Assembly: GCA_014843695.1 (NCBI GenBank)
Contig: CM026390.1
Coordinates: 60,729,851-60,793,850, forward strand
Length of the DNA: 64,000 nt
Direction: 5' to 3'
From: Archivesica marissinica
Lineage: Eukaryota > Mollusca > Bivalvia > Venerida > Vesicomyidae
This document shows, piece after piece, positions 33,888 through 45,067 of the stretch. Position 1 is the stretch's first letter. Each line of letters opens with the position of its first letter. The notes under the pieces were generated by a model. That model ran no database searches. It was not told the origin of the DNA and was given only the letters and a program-made list of their open reading frames with translations. A program made the translations under genes and the position numbers.

Positions 33888-35170
33888 GGCCAAGGCCTAT
33901 TGAGAGCAAGCTGCACGAGGAATGTTGCAAGGACATATCGATAGTGTGGATGTGTCATACTCGTTATAATAGTATGTGTGAAGTTTCGTGAATATGCAGT
34001 TGTTAATAAATGTTCTATAATATTTCTCCGCATAAACGGTTACTTTTTCCCGCTAGTATACATCAATATATAGCGTGTTTTTCTGAAAGAAATAGTTTTC
34101 CAACATATGTAGGTTTCACCACATTGGCGATTTAGGTCGAACAAAATGGTCACATGCTACTTTTCCAGTAATATCAGAACGACCAAGATTGAATACCTCT
34201 ATATTGGACATTACCCCTGTCCCTGGTGATGACCGCATCCAATATGTGATAGCGGACATATGTTGGTTCAAGCACATCTTGCTCAATGACACATGACGTG
34301 AGAACACTAGTGCAATTCGCAGAACAATTTGATGGTATATAATCACACAAAGAAATGTCACATATTGGATTAATACAGCAAGCATAGTTGACGGTTTGTC
34401 TGTTCTGCAACCACGTGGATGGAGTCGCATCTAACAGTCACAACGTTTTGTTACTATGCTTGGAGTATTCGCGTACACGTTCAGTGCATGCTTATGTTAT
34501 TACGCATTGAGTACGTATATGTTGCGTCGCAGTAGTACTGAAGTCAGATACTCTGAATAGAATCTTTAGATTACCTCCCTGATTTGTATCCCGTACAGAC
34601 GTCCCTCCAGCATGCCACCATCTTGCAACTCTGTACTATTGTCAATAGCAGTCTGAGTATGTCTCCCTCGTGCTATTTGTCTAATATTGAACAAAATACA
34701 AATACTAATATATATAACAAATATTGGTTGAAACTAAAATCAGCCTGTGCTTCGATGGCACAGATATCGCGGCAAATCTTATTATACCAATCTCTTAAAT
34801 TTCGAAATAGTCGCAAATTGCCATCCTGTTTTAAAGCACGCGGTTGAATCTTGATTGCAAATTATTATCGATGTATATAACTATTATCGACCACATCCAT
34901 ACAAGCCATGGCTATTATTACCTTACATAAATCTATTTAATAGTTTAAAGTGGATACAATTTTCTTCATTTCCTTAAGAAATACCAAGTAAAGTGATCGT
35001 TAATGAGTACTCGTGCTGGGTATTTCCCCTGCAATCATGGGCACGAGGTTTCTTTACGTGTTAACAAGATCGATCGTTTGTTGCAACTGGGGAACGTGTA
35101 ATATAATTTTGATACATCGAGGTAGTTAAGAGGCTTAGTACATAGTCCTCACGGTTACATCGGTCATACA
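33888..35170. other. Unassigned DNA with one small Cys-containing open frame
   Basis: The minus strand at 34410-34174 is open for 78 codons and contains NYACCINPICDISLCDYIP and further Cys residues. An overlapping frame (34430-34116) is also open. Neither shows a family I recognise, a signal peptide or clear splice context. Confidence 0.35.
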
Positions 35171-35175
35171 AAATA

Positions 35176-35402
35176 GTGGAAGTCGTGATAGCGCAATGGT
35201 AGCGCGTTCGCTTCAGGTGCGAAATGCCTGGGTTAGAGCCCAACTGGAGCCGTTACGATTGTGCCCTTAGGCAAGGCATTTAAATTCTACATGCATCTTC
35301 TCCTTCGTGGCGATGGGTTACATCAGAAATGAGGTCTCGAGAGTGATTAATATAAGTTGTAAGAACTTGTTTCTCAATCGAGTTAAAATAAATTTGTATT
35401 AA
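35176..35402 (+). mobile_element. Leu-type SINE, moderately diverged
   Basis: Head GTGGAAGTCGTGATAGCGCA, B box changed to GGTTAGAGCCC, small deletion in the CTCTTCTCTCTCC region, tail TTTCTCAATCGAGTT. Confidence 0.93.
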
Positions 35403-35677
35403 AAAAATCAGTAATTCTATATATACAATGTACGGAACAAAACAAATGAACACATTTGTATAATTATGCATAGTATATACGATTTATGTCATTGATTTGC
35501 ACAAGAATTGTCAATAATTGTTGAAGCAAATGGGTTATACAAAATGGACATACACGACTATCAACAGGCAACCTATCAACTCTTCCCGTATCTATATTTA
35601 ATGGACCAACTCCACATCTAAATGTGTACAAAGTGGCATTACAATATTGTTCAACACATTAGTCCTGTCCAAATTCG

Positions 35678-35828
35678 CTTCAGGTGCGAAATGTCCGGAG
35701 TTCGTGCCCCGCTGGAGCCGTTACGAGTGTGTCCTTAGGCAAGGCATCTAACCCACCAGGAATGAGTTCTCGAGAGTGATTGATATACGTTGTAAGAACT
35801 TGTTTCGCAATCGAGCTAACATAAATGT
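35678..35828 (+). mobile_element. Leu-type SINE, 5'-truncated and internally deleted
   Basis: Starts at TTCGCTTCAGGTGCGAAATG, lacking the A box. The middle (CCACGTTGCC...GATGG) is deleted. The tail is present. Confidence 0.88.
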
Positions 35829-36167
35829 GCATAGTCCTGTCTACGTGTACAATATGCTTATTTCCTCATCTACGGGATGTACCATGAGTAATATGGATCT
35901 TATCTAATCCGTCATTTTGTAATTTACTAACATATAGTCTTCAATGCGTTTTCAATGTATTGTCTATATGCATCCGGTATTGCAATAAATTATACTAACA
36001 CGATTCCTTAATAATATGCACACATTGATACGTGTCCGGAGCTGCTCGCTTGTCTTATGAATATATGTTCTTGATGATGCATCACCATATATATCATATA
36101 TCACAATTAGATGGACGTATATATATATATATAAATAAATACTGATTCCTAGCAGAACTTTGCATAG

Positions 36168-36355
36168 TCTTTCAGATGGGACGTTAAACCGAGGTCTCGT
36201 GTCCGTACTTTACACCGTGCACGTAAAAGAACCAGAGGATACTCTAATATTGGTCTCTGTCTGTATCATTGCACTATCCTCTAACATCTAAAATGACTAA
36301 TCTCTTCAGGAGGCGTCGCTCATATGGGCAACCAGGTAGCGACGATAAATAAACG
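36168..36355 (+). mobile_element. Thr-type SINE, 5'-truncated
   Basis: Starts at GTCTTTCAGATGGGACGT and lacks the tRNA head. Body and CGACGATAAATAAACG tail are intact. It is the complement in content of the head-only copy at 36856-36970. Confidence 0.93.
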
Positions 36356-36364
36356 TGTAAAAAA

Positions 36365-36500
36365 AGAACAAAACAGATAATTTGTTTGGAGTTGTACAAA
36401 GTACAGCATACACAAATCATAACATATTACATATAATATATGGTCAAATACATTATATACATTATCACATGATAAACAGAGCAATTCTCAATCAAGCCTA
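36365..36500 (+). pseudogene. LINE C-terminal/3' fragment
   Basis: Aligns with 780-880 of the first LINE: AACAGATAATTT, GTACAAAGTA, ACACAAATCATAACATA and the ATTATCAC...ATAAACAG end. Too short to show motifs on its own. Confidence 0.6.
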
Positions 36501-36855
36501 TTCATACCAGGATATGTTTGATTGACAACATCATGTCACGGTTGCGTAATCTCGACAGTTCTCGGCCGTCGAGATGTTATGCAATTTCATCGATTTGATG
36601 ACTATATGTTACAATGAAAAAAAACTTCTTTATACAGAAACCAAATAAAAATATTCTGCTGTATGTTAGATACGAACAGTAATTTAAATTGATACGAAAG
36701 ATATTTACCGTGTTTATAAATGGTCATCTTAGAATCGAAATAATATTTGGTTTTGCGTTATGTATTGTCGAATAAAACATGGTGTGTCGTTTTGAGAATC
36801 GTAATTAACCTCTTAGGCCTACGGCCTAATACCCTAATACCCTGTCAATTATTAC

Positions 36856-36970
36856 AGTGTAACGTCCCATCTGAAAGACTGTTAATTTTATTAGGATCAG
36901 ACGGGGGATCGAACCTGCGATCCCTGGATTGCCAGTCCAGCATGTTACCACTGGACTACAGATCCGTCTG
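36856..36970 (-). mobile_element. Thr-type SINE, head-only copy with 13-bp TSD
   Basis: The minus strand carries a full tRNA head (GATCCGTCTG...GGTTCGATCC) and about 40 bases of body, ending at GGGACGTTA. The remaining body and tail are absent. Perfect direct repeats TGTCAATTATTAC flank exactly this piece (36843-36855 and 36971-36983). Confidence 0.9.
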
Positions 36971-36983
36971 TGTCAATTATTAC

Positions 36984-37115
36984 TGTGTTGTATTTGTTTA
37001 TATATGTATATCTGTAACATGTTTTGTGATGTCTTTGCCGTATTTCTATCATTGTAAATGGCCAGAGTCAATATAGTTGCTGATTATGCCAATACATTTG
37101 AAACTTGAAACTTGT
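36984..37115 (+). mobile_element. Probable LINE 3' tail
   Basis: Ends with ACATTTGAAACTTGAAACTTG, a short reiterated 3' tail. No coding part. Confidence 0.4.
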
Positions 37116-37896
37116 TAATTCCTACGCGTTAGAACCCCACGTCATGATTTATTCGCCAATAAATAAGTGAAAGACACATTATTATTTCTTAATTAAAGCT
37201 GCGTTATAAATAGCTACAAATGAACTGCTCCGCAGCGGCAGACGATGTAATAGATGGAATAGTTTCGTCTAGCTTAACGGCAGTGATACATCTTTCAGTT
37301 GAAGATAATAGTGACCGATAACACATAACTAGAACAGTCCCACATGACGTAATGGACTGCCATTGCACTATACCAATTAGGAGCAACAGATATTTAATCA
37401 GTGTTTTATAATATGTCTAACACTGATAACTTACCAATCAGTTTCAATCTTTATCATAGTCTCGTCCATACATGGCACAACAAGGAACGTGTTACCTGTT
37501 TATATATCTTGTGTTTCGTTTCGACAAGATTTATTAGAACCAGGTGGCAATTCTACACATCTGACCACCTGGTAATTTCTGTTGGTAAGTTGAAAAGTAA
37601 TATATATGTGCATGCATATGTATATCGATATTATATAATTATGCAGGAGTCTATGTGTCTATAGAGAGATATGCACATAACCATTTAATAACCATTTATT
37701 ATGTATTGGTAAAGGTTATAAGAATGTGCTCATAATGCGCAATGCAATGTCTATTACTACATTGTATATATTGTAATGAATCTATCTATCTATCTGTAAT
37801 ATATTAAAACAGGTTTCGGCACAATTATGTAATGATAAGAATCACTGCTAAAGCCGTTTTAGATTAATTATAAATAATGATACTACTGTTTTTCCT
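37116..37896. other. Unassigned AT-rich DNA
   Basis: No gene recognised; short ATCT repeat at 37781-37795. Confidence 0.5.
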
Positions 37897-40676
37897 TAAA
37901 GCGACACTACATCAGTGAAAACACACATTTCTACAGAAGTATTTTCCTACTACATTGTTGACATAGCAAACTAATATAAGCATCCCTGCGTAATACACGT
38001 GCGTAATACAACTTGTGTATCCTGAATAACACGTGCGTAATACAACTTGTGTATCCTGAATAACACGTGCGTAATACAACTTGTGTATCCTGAATAACAC
38101 GTGCGTAATACAACTTGTGTATCCTGAATAACACGTGCGTAATACAACTTGTGTATCCTGAATAACACGTGCGTAATACAACCTGTGTATCCTGAATAAC
38201 ACGTGCGTAATACAACCTGTGTATCCTGAATAACACGTGCGTAATACAACTTGTGTATCCTGAATAACACGTGCGTAATACAACTTGTGTATCCTGAATA
38301 ACACGTGCGTAATACAACTTGTGTATCCTGAATAACACGTGCGTAATACAACTTGTGTATCCTGAATAACACGTGCGTAATACAACGCGTGTATCCTGAA
38401 TAACACGTGCGTAATACAACTTGTGTATCCTGAATAACACGTGCGTAATACAACTTGTGTATCCTGAATAACACGTGCGTAATACAACTTGTGTATCCTG
38501 AATAACACGTGCGTAATACAACTTGTGTATCCTGAATAACACGTGCGTAATACAACTTGTGTATCCTGAATAACACGTGCGTAATACAACTTGTGTATCC
38601 TGAATAACACGTGCGTAATACAACTTGTGTATCCTGAATAACACGTGCGTAATACAACTTGTGTATCCTGAATAACACGTGCGTAATACAACTTGTGTAT
38701 CCTGAATAACACGTGCGTAATACAACGCGTGTATCCTGAATAACACGTGCGTAATACAACTTGTGTATCCTGAATAACACGTGCGTAATACAACTTGTGT
38801 ATCCTGAATAACACGTGCGTAATACAACTTGTGTATCCTGAATAACACGTGCGTAATACAACTTGTGTATCCTGAATAACACGTGCGTAATACAACGCGT
38901 GTATCCTGAATAACACGTGCGTAATACAACTTGTGTATCCTGAATAACACGTGCGTAATACAACTTGTGTATCCTGAATAACACGTGCGTAATACAACTT
39001 GTGTATCCTGAATAACACGTGCGTAATACAACTTGTGTATCCTGAATAACACGTGCGTAATACAACTTGTGTATCCTGAATAACACGTGCGTAATACAAC
39101 TTGTGTATCCTGAATAACACGTGCGTAATACAACTTGTGTATCCTGAATAACACGTGCGTAATACAACTTGTGTATCCTGAATAACACGTGCGTAATACA
39201 ACTTGTGTATCCTGAATAACACGTGCGTAATACAACTTGTGTATTCTGAATAACACGTGCGTAATACAACCTGTGTATCCTGAATAACACGTGCGTAATA
39301 CAACTTGTGTATCCTGAATAACACGTGCGTAATACAACCTGTGTATCCTGAATAACACGTGCGTAATACAACTTGTGTATCCTGAATAACACGTGCGTAA
39401 TACAACTTGTGTATCCTGAATAACACGTGCGTAATACAACCTGTGTATCCTGAATAACACGTGCGTAATACAACTTGTGTATCCTGAATAACACGTGCGT
39501 AATACAACCTGTGTATCCTGAATAACACGTGCGTAATACAACTTGTGTATCCTGAATAACACGTGCGTAATACAACCTGTGTATCCTGAATAACACGTGC
39601 GTAATACAACCTGTGTATCCTGAATAACACGTGCGTAATACAACTTGTGTATCCTGAATAACACGTGCGTAATACAACTTGTGTATCCTGAATAACACGT
39701 GCGTAATACAACCTGTGTATCCTGAATAACACGTGCGTAATACAACCTGTGTATCCTGAATAACACGTGCGTAATACAACTTGTGTATCCTGAATAACAC
39801 GTGCGTAATACAACCTGTGTATCCTGAATAACACGTGCGTAATACAACTTGTGTATCCTGAATAACACGTGCGTAATACAACCTGTGTATCCTGAATAAC
39901 ACGTGCGTAATACAACTTGTGTATCCTGAATAACACGTGCGTAATACAACTCGTGTATCCTGAATAACACGTGCGTAATACAACTCGTGTATCCTGAATA
40001 ACACGTGCGTAATACAACTTGTGTATCCTGAATAACACGTGCGTAATACAACTTGTGTATCCTGAATAACACGTGCGTAATACAACTTGTGTATCCTGAA
40101 TAACACGTGCGTAATACAACTTGTGTATCCTGAATAACACGTGCGTAATACAACCTGTGTATCCTGAATAACACGTGCGTAATACAACCTGTGTATCCTG
40201 AATAACACGTGCGTAATACAACTTGTGTATCCTGAATAACACGTGCGTAATACAACTTGTGTATCCTGAATAACACGTGCGTAATACAACTTGTGTATCC
40301 TGAATAACACGTGCGTAATACAACCTGTGTATCCTGAATAACACGTGCGTAATACAACCTGTGTATCCTGAATAACACGATTTATGGTACAGATTTACCG
40401 TTATATCTCACAATTATGCCTATTTATTAGTAGACTATTCTTAATTAAATTATCTCTAAGCGACATTATCTCGCGTTTAGTATTGACTTCGATGACAAAC
40501 AAGTCAATTCAGGAGCATGGATGATCGTTATTTGAAATCATACTTTCAATCCACAAAAACACTGTTTATTGATTCAATGTTAGTGCTCGAATGTATTCGG
40601 AAGAATGTGCAGTAGAAATGCATGCATACGTGAAAAGGTGCATTTTAGTTGCTTTTTGCGATGTAATGTCGCTTTA
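37897..40676. mobile_element. TIR element with 70-unit internal minisatellite
   Basis: Same element as 12334-12835. The left end TAAAGCGACACTACATC and the right end (reverse complement TAAAGCGACATTACATC) form the terminal repeats. Left flank sequence ATCAGTGAAAACACA and the right part CAATTCAGGAGCATGGA, CTTTCAATCCACAAAAACAC, AATGTATTCGGAAGAAT match the other copy. The middle is expanded by a 34-bp array. Confidence 0.88.
37997..40376. repeat. 34-bp minisatellite, exactly 70 units
   Basis: 2380 bp with no net indels (2380 = 70 x 34). The unit contains ACGTGCGTAATACAAC and GTGTATCCTGAATAAC with a two-base variable site between them: TT, CT, GC or TC. One unit near 39241 has GTATTCTG. Because 34 is not a multiple of 3, all three minus-strand frames stay open by cycling, giving apparent proteins of about 800 residues that are artefacts. 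Confidence 0.98.
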
Positions 40677-40984
40677 CACACACATGTTCTATGACATCTG
40701 AAAGATGGGTGCTACTTAAAGCACTTGTAATCTGATTGAAATTACAATTCTAACCTGACTTGATAATTTAGTTCTATACCCTGGAGTGACCTAGACGGCC
40801 AGATGTCTAACTGTCAGATCCGTTTATATGCCGCTGCGGTATGACCAACAGCGAGGAGGGTGGCCCTAAGAAGAGACCTTTTGAGAGAAGAACCCATCAG
40901 GACTTGTCACCATGAAGAGGTAGAAGAAACCTCCTCTAGTTGTCACTTTTGATTGCACCATCACTCTACATGACAATGTTTATT
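40677..40984. other. Unassigned DNA
   Basis: No repeat or gene recognised. Confidence 0.5.
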
Positions 40985-41225
40985 AATTTTATTTGTTGGT
41001 TGTTCGGGTTTTACGCCTTCATCTGCATCATTTTGGGTTACATCGCATGCTGGCAGTTTACGTAGCAACACCTTTCCTGGGCAGGCTCGAGCTCTTGGTG
41101 CACCAACATCTGTAAGAAACTGCCAACATTTTCATATAAAGAGACACGGTCTGAGGGGGGTTTCGAACCCGTGACCATCAGTGATGATAAGCTACAGTGA
41201 CATTGACCACTCGACCACGGATGCT
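40985..41225 (-). mobile_element. SINE with Ser-like head, copy 2
   Basis: The minus-strand head begins near 41225 with ATCCGTGGTCGAGTGGTCAA (Ser/Leu A-box type), has a long variable-arm-like region and a B box GGTTCGAAACC. The body matches 14075-14282. Confidence 0.8.
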
Positions 41226-41334
41226 GACGTTACAAGTAAATCGACGGTGCTGCACGAAATATAATCTTCCGAGAATGCTCGCCCACATGGTACGCCGGCG
41301 GCTGTAAGTAAGCTTAATCAGCATGTACCTGCGC

Positions 41335-41485
41335 TTAGATTGCGAACCCAGTGAGTGCAGGTTCAATCCACCGTCTGAATATAATACCATGGACATGCTA
41401 ATTAACTAACAAACTAACCATGGCTGCTTCTGAAATGTCTTGTACTATCCAACAAAAAATAGAATAACTAATCTTCTAATTACAC
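41335..41485 (+). mobile_element. Thr-type-related SINE, decayed
   Basis: GGTTCAATCCACCGTCTG followed, after deletions, by TGAAATGTCTTGTACTATCC and AGAATAACTAATCTTC, which fit the Thr-type body. Confidence 0.55.
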
Positions 41486-41814
41486 GCATAACAACCATAA
41501 TAATAGTGTAGCTTTAAGCATTATTAGGTATAATGCTATTCTGTCGGATTTGAAACGAGTCTATGATACACTGAAAACTGTTTCAATATAATATACTTGA
41601 GGACATAGAAAACGCACACTTCGGATAAATGTGTTTTTACATGAAAAAAACAATAACTATATAAATACATAGTGTTAAACATTTTGGAATATTTTTAGTT
41701 GTTCAGTTTGTGTTTTGTAATAAAGATGTGATATATATGTGATGGGATCCTTCATATGTCGTTTTCATGTAATACTAATCATATAATGTATGTGTGCAAT
41801 TCTATGTTCTCTAG

Positions 41815-41985
41815 TATAGTGTTTATACAATTGAACAATTCTATACATTTGGTCAGGCTAGGTCTGTTGTAAACATATTTGGGAATATATTGTTTTCTGA
41901 CATCTTCGTACAGTTTTACACTTTAACAGAAAATGAAGCTCGTCTTCTATATCACATACTAGATGATATTATTAAATGTAACTGT
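41815..41985 (-). pseudogene. LINE C-terminal fragment
   Basis: The minus strand reads CDIEDELHFLLKCK and, after a frameshift, YEDVRKQYIPKYVYNRP. This is the DEFHFLxxC zinc-knuckle part and the following helix of LINE RT proteins. A plus-strand sequence ending TTGTAATAAAGATGTG near 41725 may be the 3' end of another LINE. Confidence 0.7.
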
Positions 41986-42424
41986 GTTTGAGTTTGGTCA
42001 ATGGTCATAGCAATGCATAGTCCATTAGGCTTAATACTCATAAACTGATTCAGCGGAGTGCTGTCCAAAAGGAGGAAAAAAGGATGATTCAGTGTCCATA
42101 ATCACATAAACCTCGACACTCCCATTAGAGTAGGAAAAGGTCATGTGGGGGCGGGGTTAACAACATATAAGTGCATGCACTGGACACGTTGAATATCAGT
42201 CAGCAATGCGTCTGGCGAGAGGCTAACGTTGTATATGCTACGAACATAAAAAACGGTTCCTGGATTTTTAACAATGTAAATTTCTTAACATTTATGGAAC
42301 GCGGTTACACTTTCAGATTTTGAATAATTGAAAATAGCATCTACAATATGGAATTTGAGTTATTAACGTTTACAAATATATACAATGGACATTAATCCTT
42401 GTATTTAGGTGGACGGACTTTACG

Positions 42425-42524
42425 AAAACGAACAAGTATCAACTTTACTGTGGTACACTCATCATAAATGGTATAAAACGAACAAGTATCAACTTTACTG
42501 TGGTACACTCATCATAAATGGTAT
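42425..42524. repeat. 50-bp tandem duplication
   Basis: Two identical copies beginning AAAACGAACAAGTATCAACT at 42425 and 42475. Confidence 0.97.
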
Positions 42525-42777
42525 TAGATGACGAAAATTCACAATGACAAAGTGCTTAATTATTGGAGTTATTTCTAACAGAATGGTATCATTTCGTTCG
42601 AATTATATATTATTGCGTTAGTGTGCATTGGTTGATAAGCAGGAGCAAAAGTAACAATGCATACGGTGTAGGTAGTTTTACAAGTGAGTAAATAAGCAAA
42701 GTATTCATCGTTAAACAGTGATATATTTGCAGTGTCCCTTCTGCCCCTTAGATGAGTATTGGAGTCAAGACAATTAG

Positions 42778-42799
42778 ACGGATCTGTAGTCCAGTGGAT
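42778..42799 (+). mobile_element. Thr-type SINE head scrap
   Basis: GACGGATCTGTAGTCCAGTG: the first ~20 bases of the SINE head, ending where a 46-bp tandem array begins. Confidence 0.8.
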
Positions 42800-42975
42800 G
42801 TAGCCTAGTTCGCTTAGGGAGGTACCAATCTACCCTGGAATGAGTGTAATCTAGATCGCTTAGGGAGGTACCAATCTACCCTGGAATGAGTGTAGCCTAC
42901 TTCGCGTAGGGAGGTACCAATCTACCCTGGAATGAATCTAGCCTAGTTCGCTTAGTGAAGTACCAATCTACCCAA
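42800..42975. repeat. 46-bp tandem repeat, about 4 copies
   Basis: Units start at 42800, 42846, 42892 and 42938 and share CTTAGGGAGGTACCAATCTA and CCCTGGAATGA. The last is incomplete. Confidence 0.95.
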
Positions 42976-43199
42976 AATCTCGTTTTCCAAATTTTGATTG
43001 AATTAAGCTACATGTGTGTATTTGTAAATAAACACGGAATAATAAGACCCCAGTGTTTTATTGCACCCCTAGTTCACGTCTCTTGAATATTCAACAGTAC
43101 GCTGTTCACCATATCAATTATAAAATAGTCCAGGTGACCAGCTAGACGTTTTGCTAAGTGTTTACAACATTGCACTTGATAATTCGATAGTTTAATTTA

Positions 43200-43375
43200 A
43201 TTTAATAATATATAATTGCATTTTGTTCACAATAAGGATTACACAATTGCATATCACAATATCAGTACACTCAACTGTCCTCATAAAATCCTGACAATTT
43301 CCATATACACGACATGTTCAGTGCAAAAGGATTGGGCTACAAGTTTTGACAACATTAGCAACAGCTTTTTCCAAA
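43200..43375 (-). mobile_element. Probable LINE 3' end
   Basis: Contains AAAAGGATTGGGCTACAAGT and TGACAACATTAGCAACAGC, resembling the LINE end at 10004-10122 (ATGGATTGGGCAACAAGT, TAACAACATTAATATAAGC). Confidence 0.6.
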
Positions 43376-43380
43376 AGGTA

Positions 43381-43995
43381 ATTTTTGATGTGGGCGAAGT
43401 TGGCAGTGAGCAGTTTACTGCTGTACTGCTGGCAGTGAGCAATGTACTGCTGTACTGCTAGTAGTGAGCAGTGAGTAGTGTAATACAGCCGTGAGTTATG
43501 TATTCTAGTAGTGAATGATGTGTATATGCCAAATTTCGAAAAAAAAAAAATTAATTTGTTCCCGTACTTGCTTTTTCTGGCAGTGAACAGTGGGGAACGT
43601 ACTAGTAGTGTATTCCAGAAGTGGGTAGTGTAATCCAGCAGTGAGTGACGTAATCTAGTAGTGGGTGATGTGCAAATGCCAAATTTCGGGGAAAATAAAA
43701 ATAATAAAAACAATTTAAAATTATTTTCCATACTTGCTTTTCTGGCAGTGAGCAGTGTACTGCTGTGGTGCTAGCAGAATACACTACTCGTACGTTCCCC
43801 ACTGCTCACTGCCAGAAAAAGCAAGTACGGGACAAAATAAATATTTTATTATTTTTATTTATTTATTTCGAAATTTGGCATATACACATCATTCACTACT
43901 AGAATACATAACTCACTGCTGGATTACACTACTCACTGCTCACTGCTAGCAGTACATCAGTACATTGCTTACTGCTAACTTCACCCACATTAAAT
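43381..43995. mobile_element. 615-bp palindromic foldback element
   Basis: Left arm 43381-43618 and right arm 43775-43995 are inverted copies. The outer ends are ATTTTTGATGTGGGCGAAG and, inverted, ATTTAATGTGGGTGAAG. Arms are built of repeated CAGTGAGCAGTGTACTGCTG-like words plus CCAAATTTCG and CGTACTTGCTTTTTCTG modules. The centre is AT-rich. No coding region; open frames are compositional. Confidence 0.88.
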
Positions 43996-44129
43996 ATTGC
44001 TATCGTTTTTACTCCAATGTATGTAGTACTGATATAAGTACGTTTTTCAAGAGTATTATTGTAAATTTACTAAGAAATTGACGTTTAATAAACATAATAC
44101 TGTATAAAAGTCCTGCTACATAAACTGAT

Positions 44130-44323
44130 GCGACAGTGGATAACATGATGGGCTGGGAATCCATGGATCGCGGGTTCGATCCACCGTCTGGCCCTTATGA
44201 AATTAACAGTCTTTCAAATATGACTTTAAACCGAGGTCTCGTGTCGGTGCTGTACACCGTGTAAGAAAAAAAAACCAGAGGAGATTCTGGAATAGGTCTC
44301 TGTCTGTATCATTGCACTATTGT
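44130..44323 (+). mobile_element. Thr-type SINE, tail replaced by tandem repeat
   Basis: Diverged head (GGGTTCGATCCACCGTCTGG) and body to CATTGCACTAT. At that point the normal CCTCCAAAATC sequence is replaced by a 24-bp array. Confidence 0.88.
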
Positions 44324-44419
44324 GAGAACACGTCAACCGCGATATCTGAGCACACGTCAATCGCGATATCTGAGCACACGTCAACCGCGATATCTGAGCA
44401 CACGTCAACCGCGATAACT
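44324..44419. repeat. 24-bp tandem repeat, 4 copies
   Basis: Units GAGCACACGTCAACCGCGAT(ATCT) at 44324, 44348, 44372 and 44396. Confidence 0.97.
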
Positions 44420-45067
44420 TAGCACATAGTGATTGTATTCTTTTTATAGACATTCAAATAACTTTAAAATGTGTATACAGCAGGTCTCTCTGGAGCAGTC
44501 ATACATGGATATTACTCCAATATGAGTAGCACCTGTTACACAGCCTATATAATAGTTATTAATATTAAAAATATACGAACTTGATTTATAATCATATATT
44601 AATGGTCTTCGGCATACACATTATAACAGAACAGAATTTTATTTCGAAAGATTGTGTACAGCAAGGAGAACGCATGTCAATATGCAATATTAGAGATGCC
44701 CCCGCCCCCGGTATGATATAAAGAAAGGATTTACTATTCAGTCGTGTCTTGTGTCAGATGAAAGTGATTTCTATTTTCAAATTAGAAATAGAAGCACATT
44801 CAGATGATGTGACATGGTTCGTAAATACGTATCAGAAGCATCTGGGAACTTCAGATATATGTCAATTTCTCACAAGTAATTTATGTAACTGTCAGTTTTG
44901 TTTTATCAGTTGAGATGCCCAAGTGGTTTTTACAAATGATGAGATTACAAAGTTGCTGTGAGGCCTGTCTGTGCTTGGAATGCATGTCTACACACTTCTA
45001 TATACGTCGTACTCATTAAAATTACATACAGATTTATGTGTAGGTCCTTTAATAAGGTTACTTAGAA

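Noticed and set aside
37997..40376. CRISPR-like array
   Set aside because: Units are head to tail with no spacers, and the context is eukaryotic mobile-element DNA.
37912..40378. Minus-strand open frames of about 780-815 codons
   Set aside because: Three overlapping frames all arise from a stop-free 34-bp unit repeated 70 times; the same peptide pattern cycles through each frame. Not a gene.
43318..43949. Open frames of 60-137 codons on both strands
   Set aside because: They lie in the palindromic foldback element and mirror each other.
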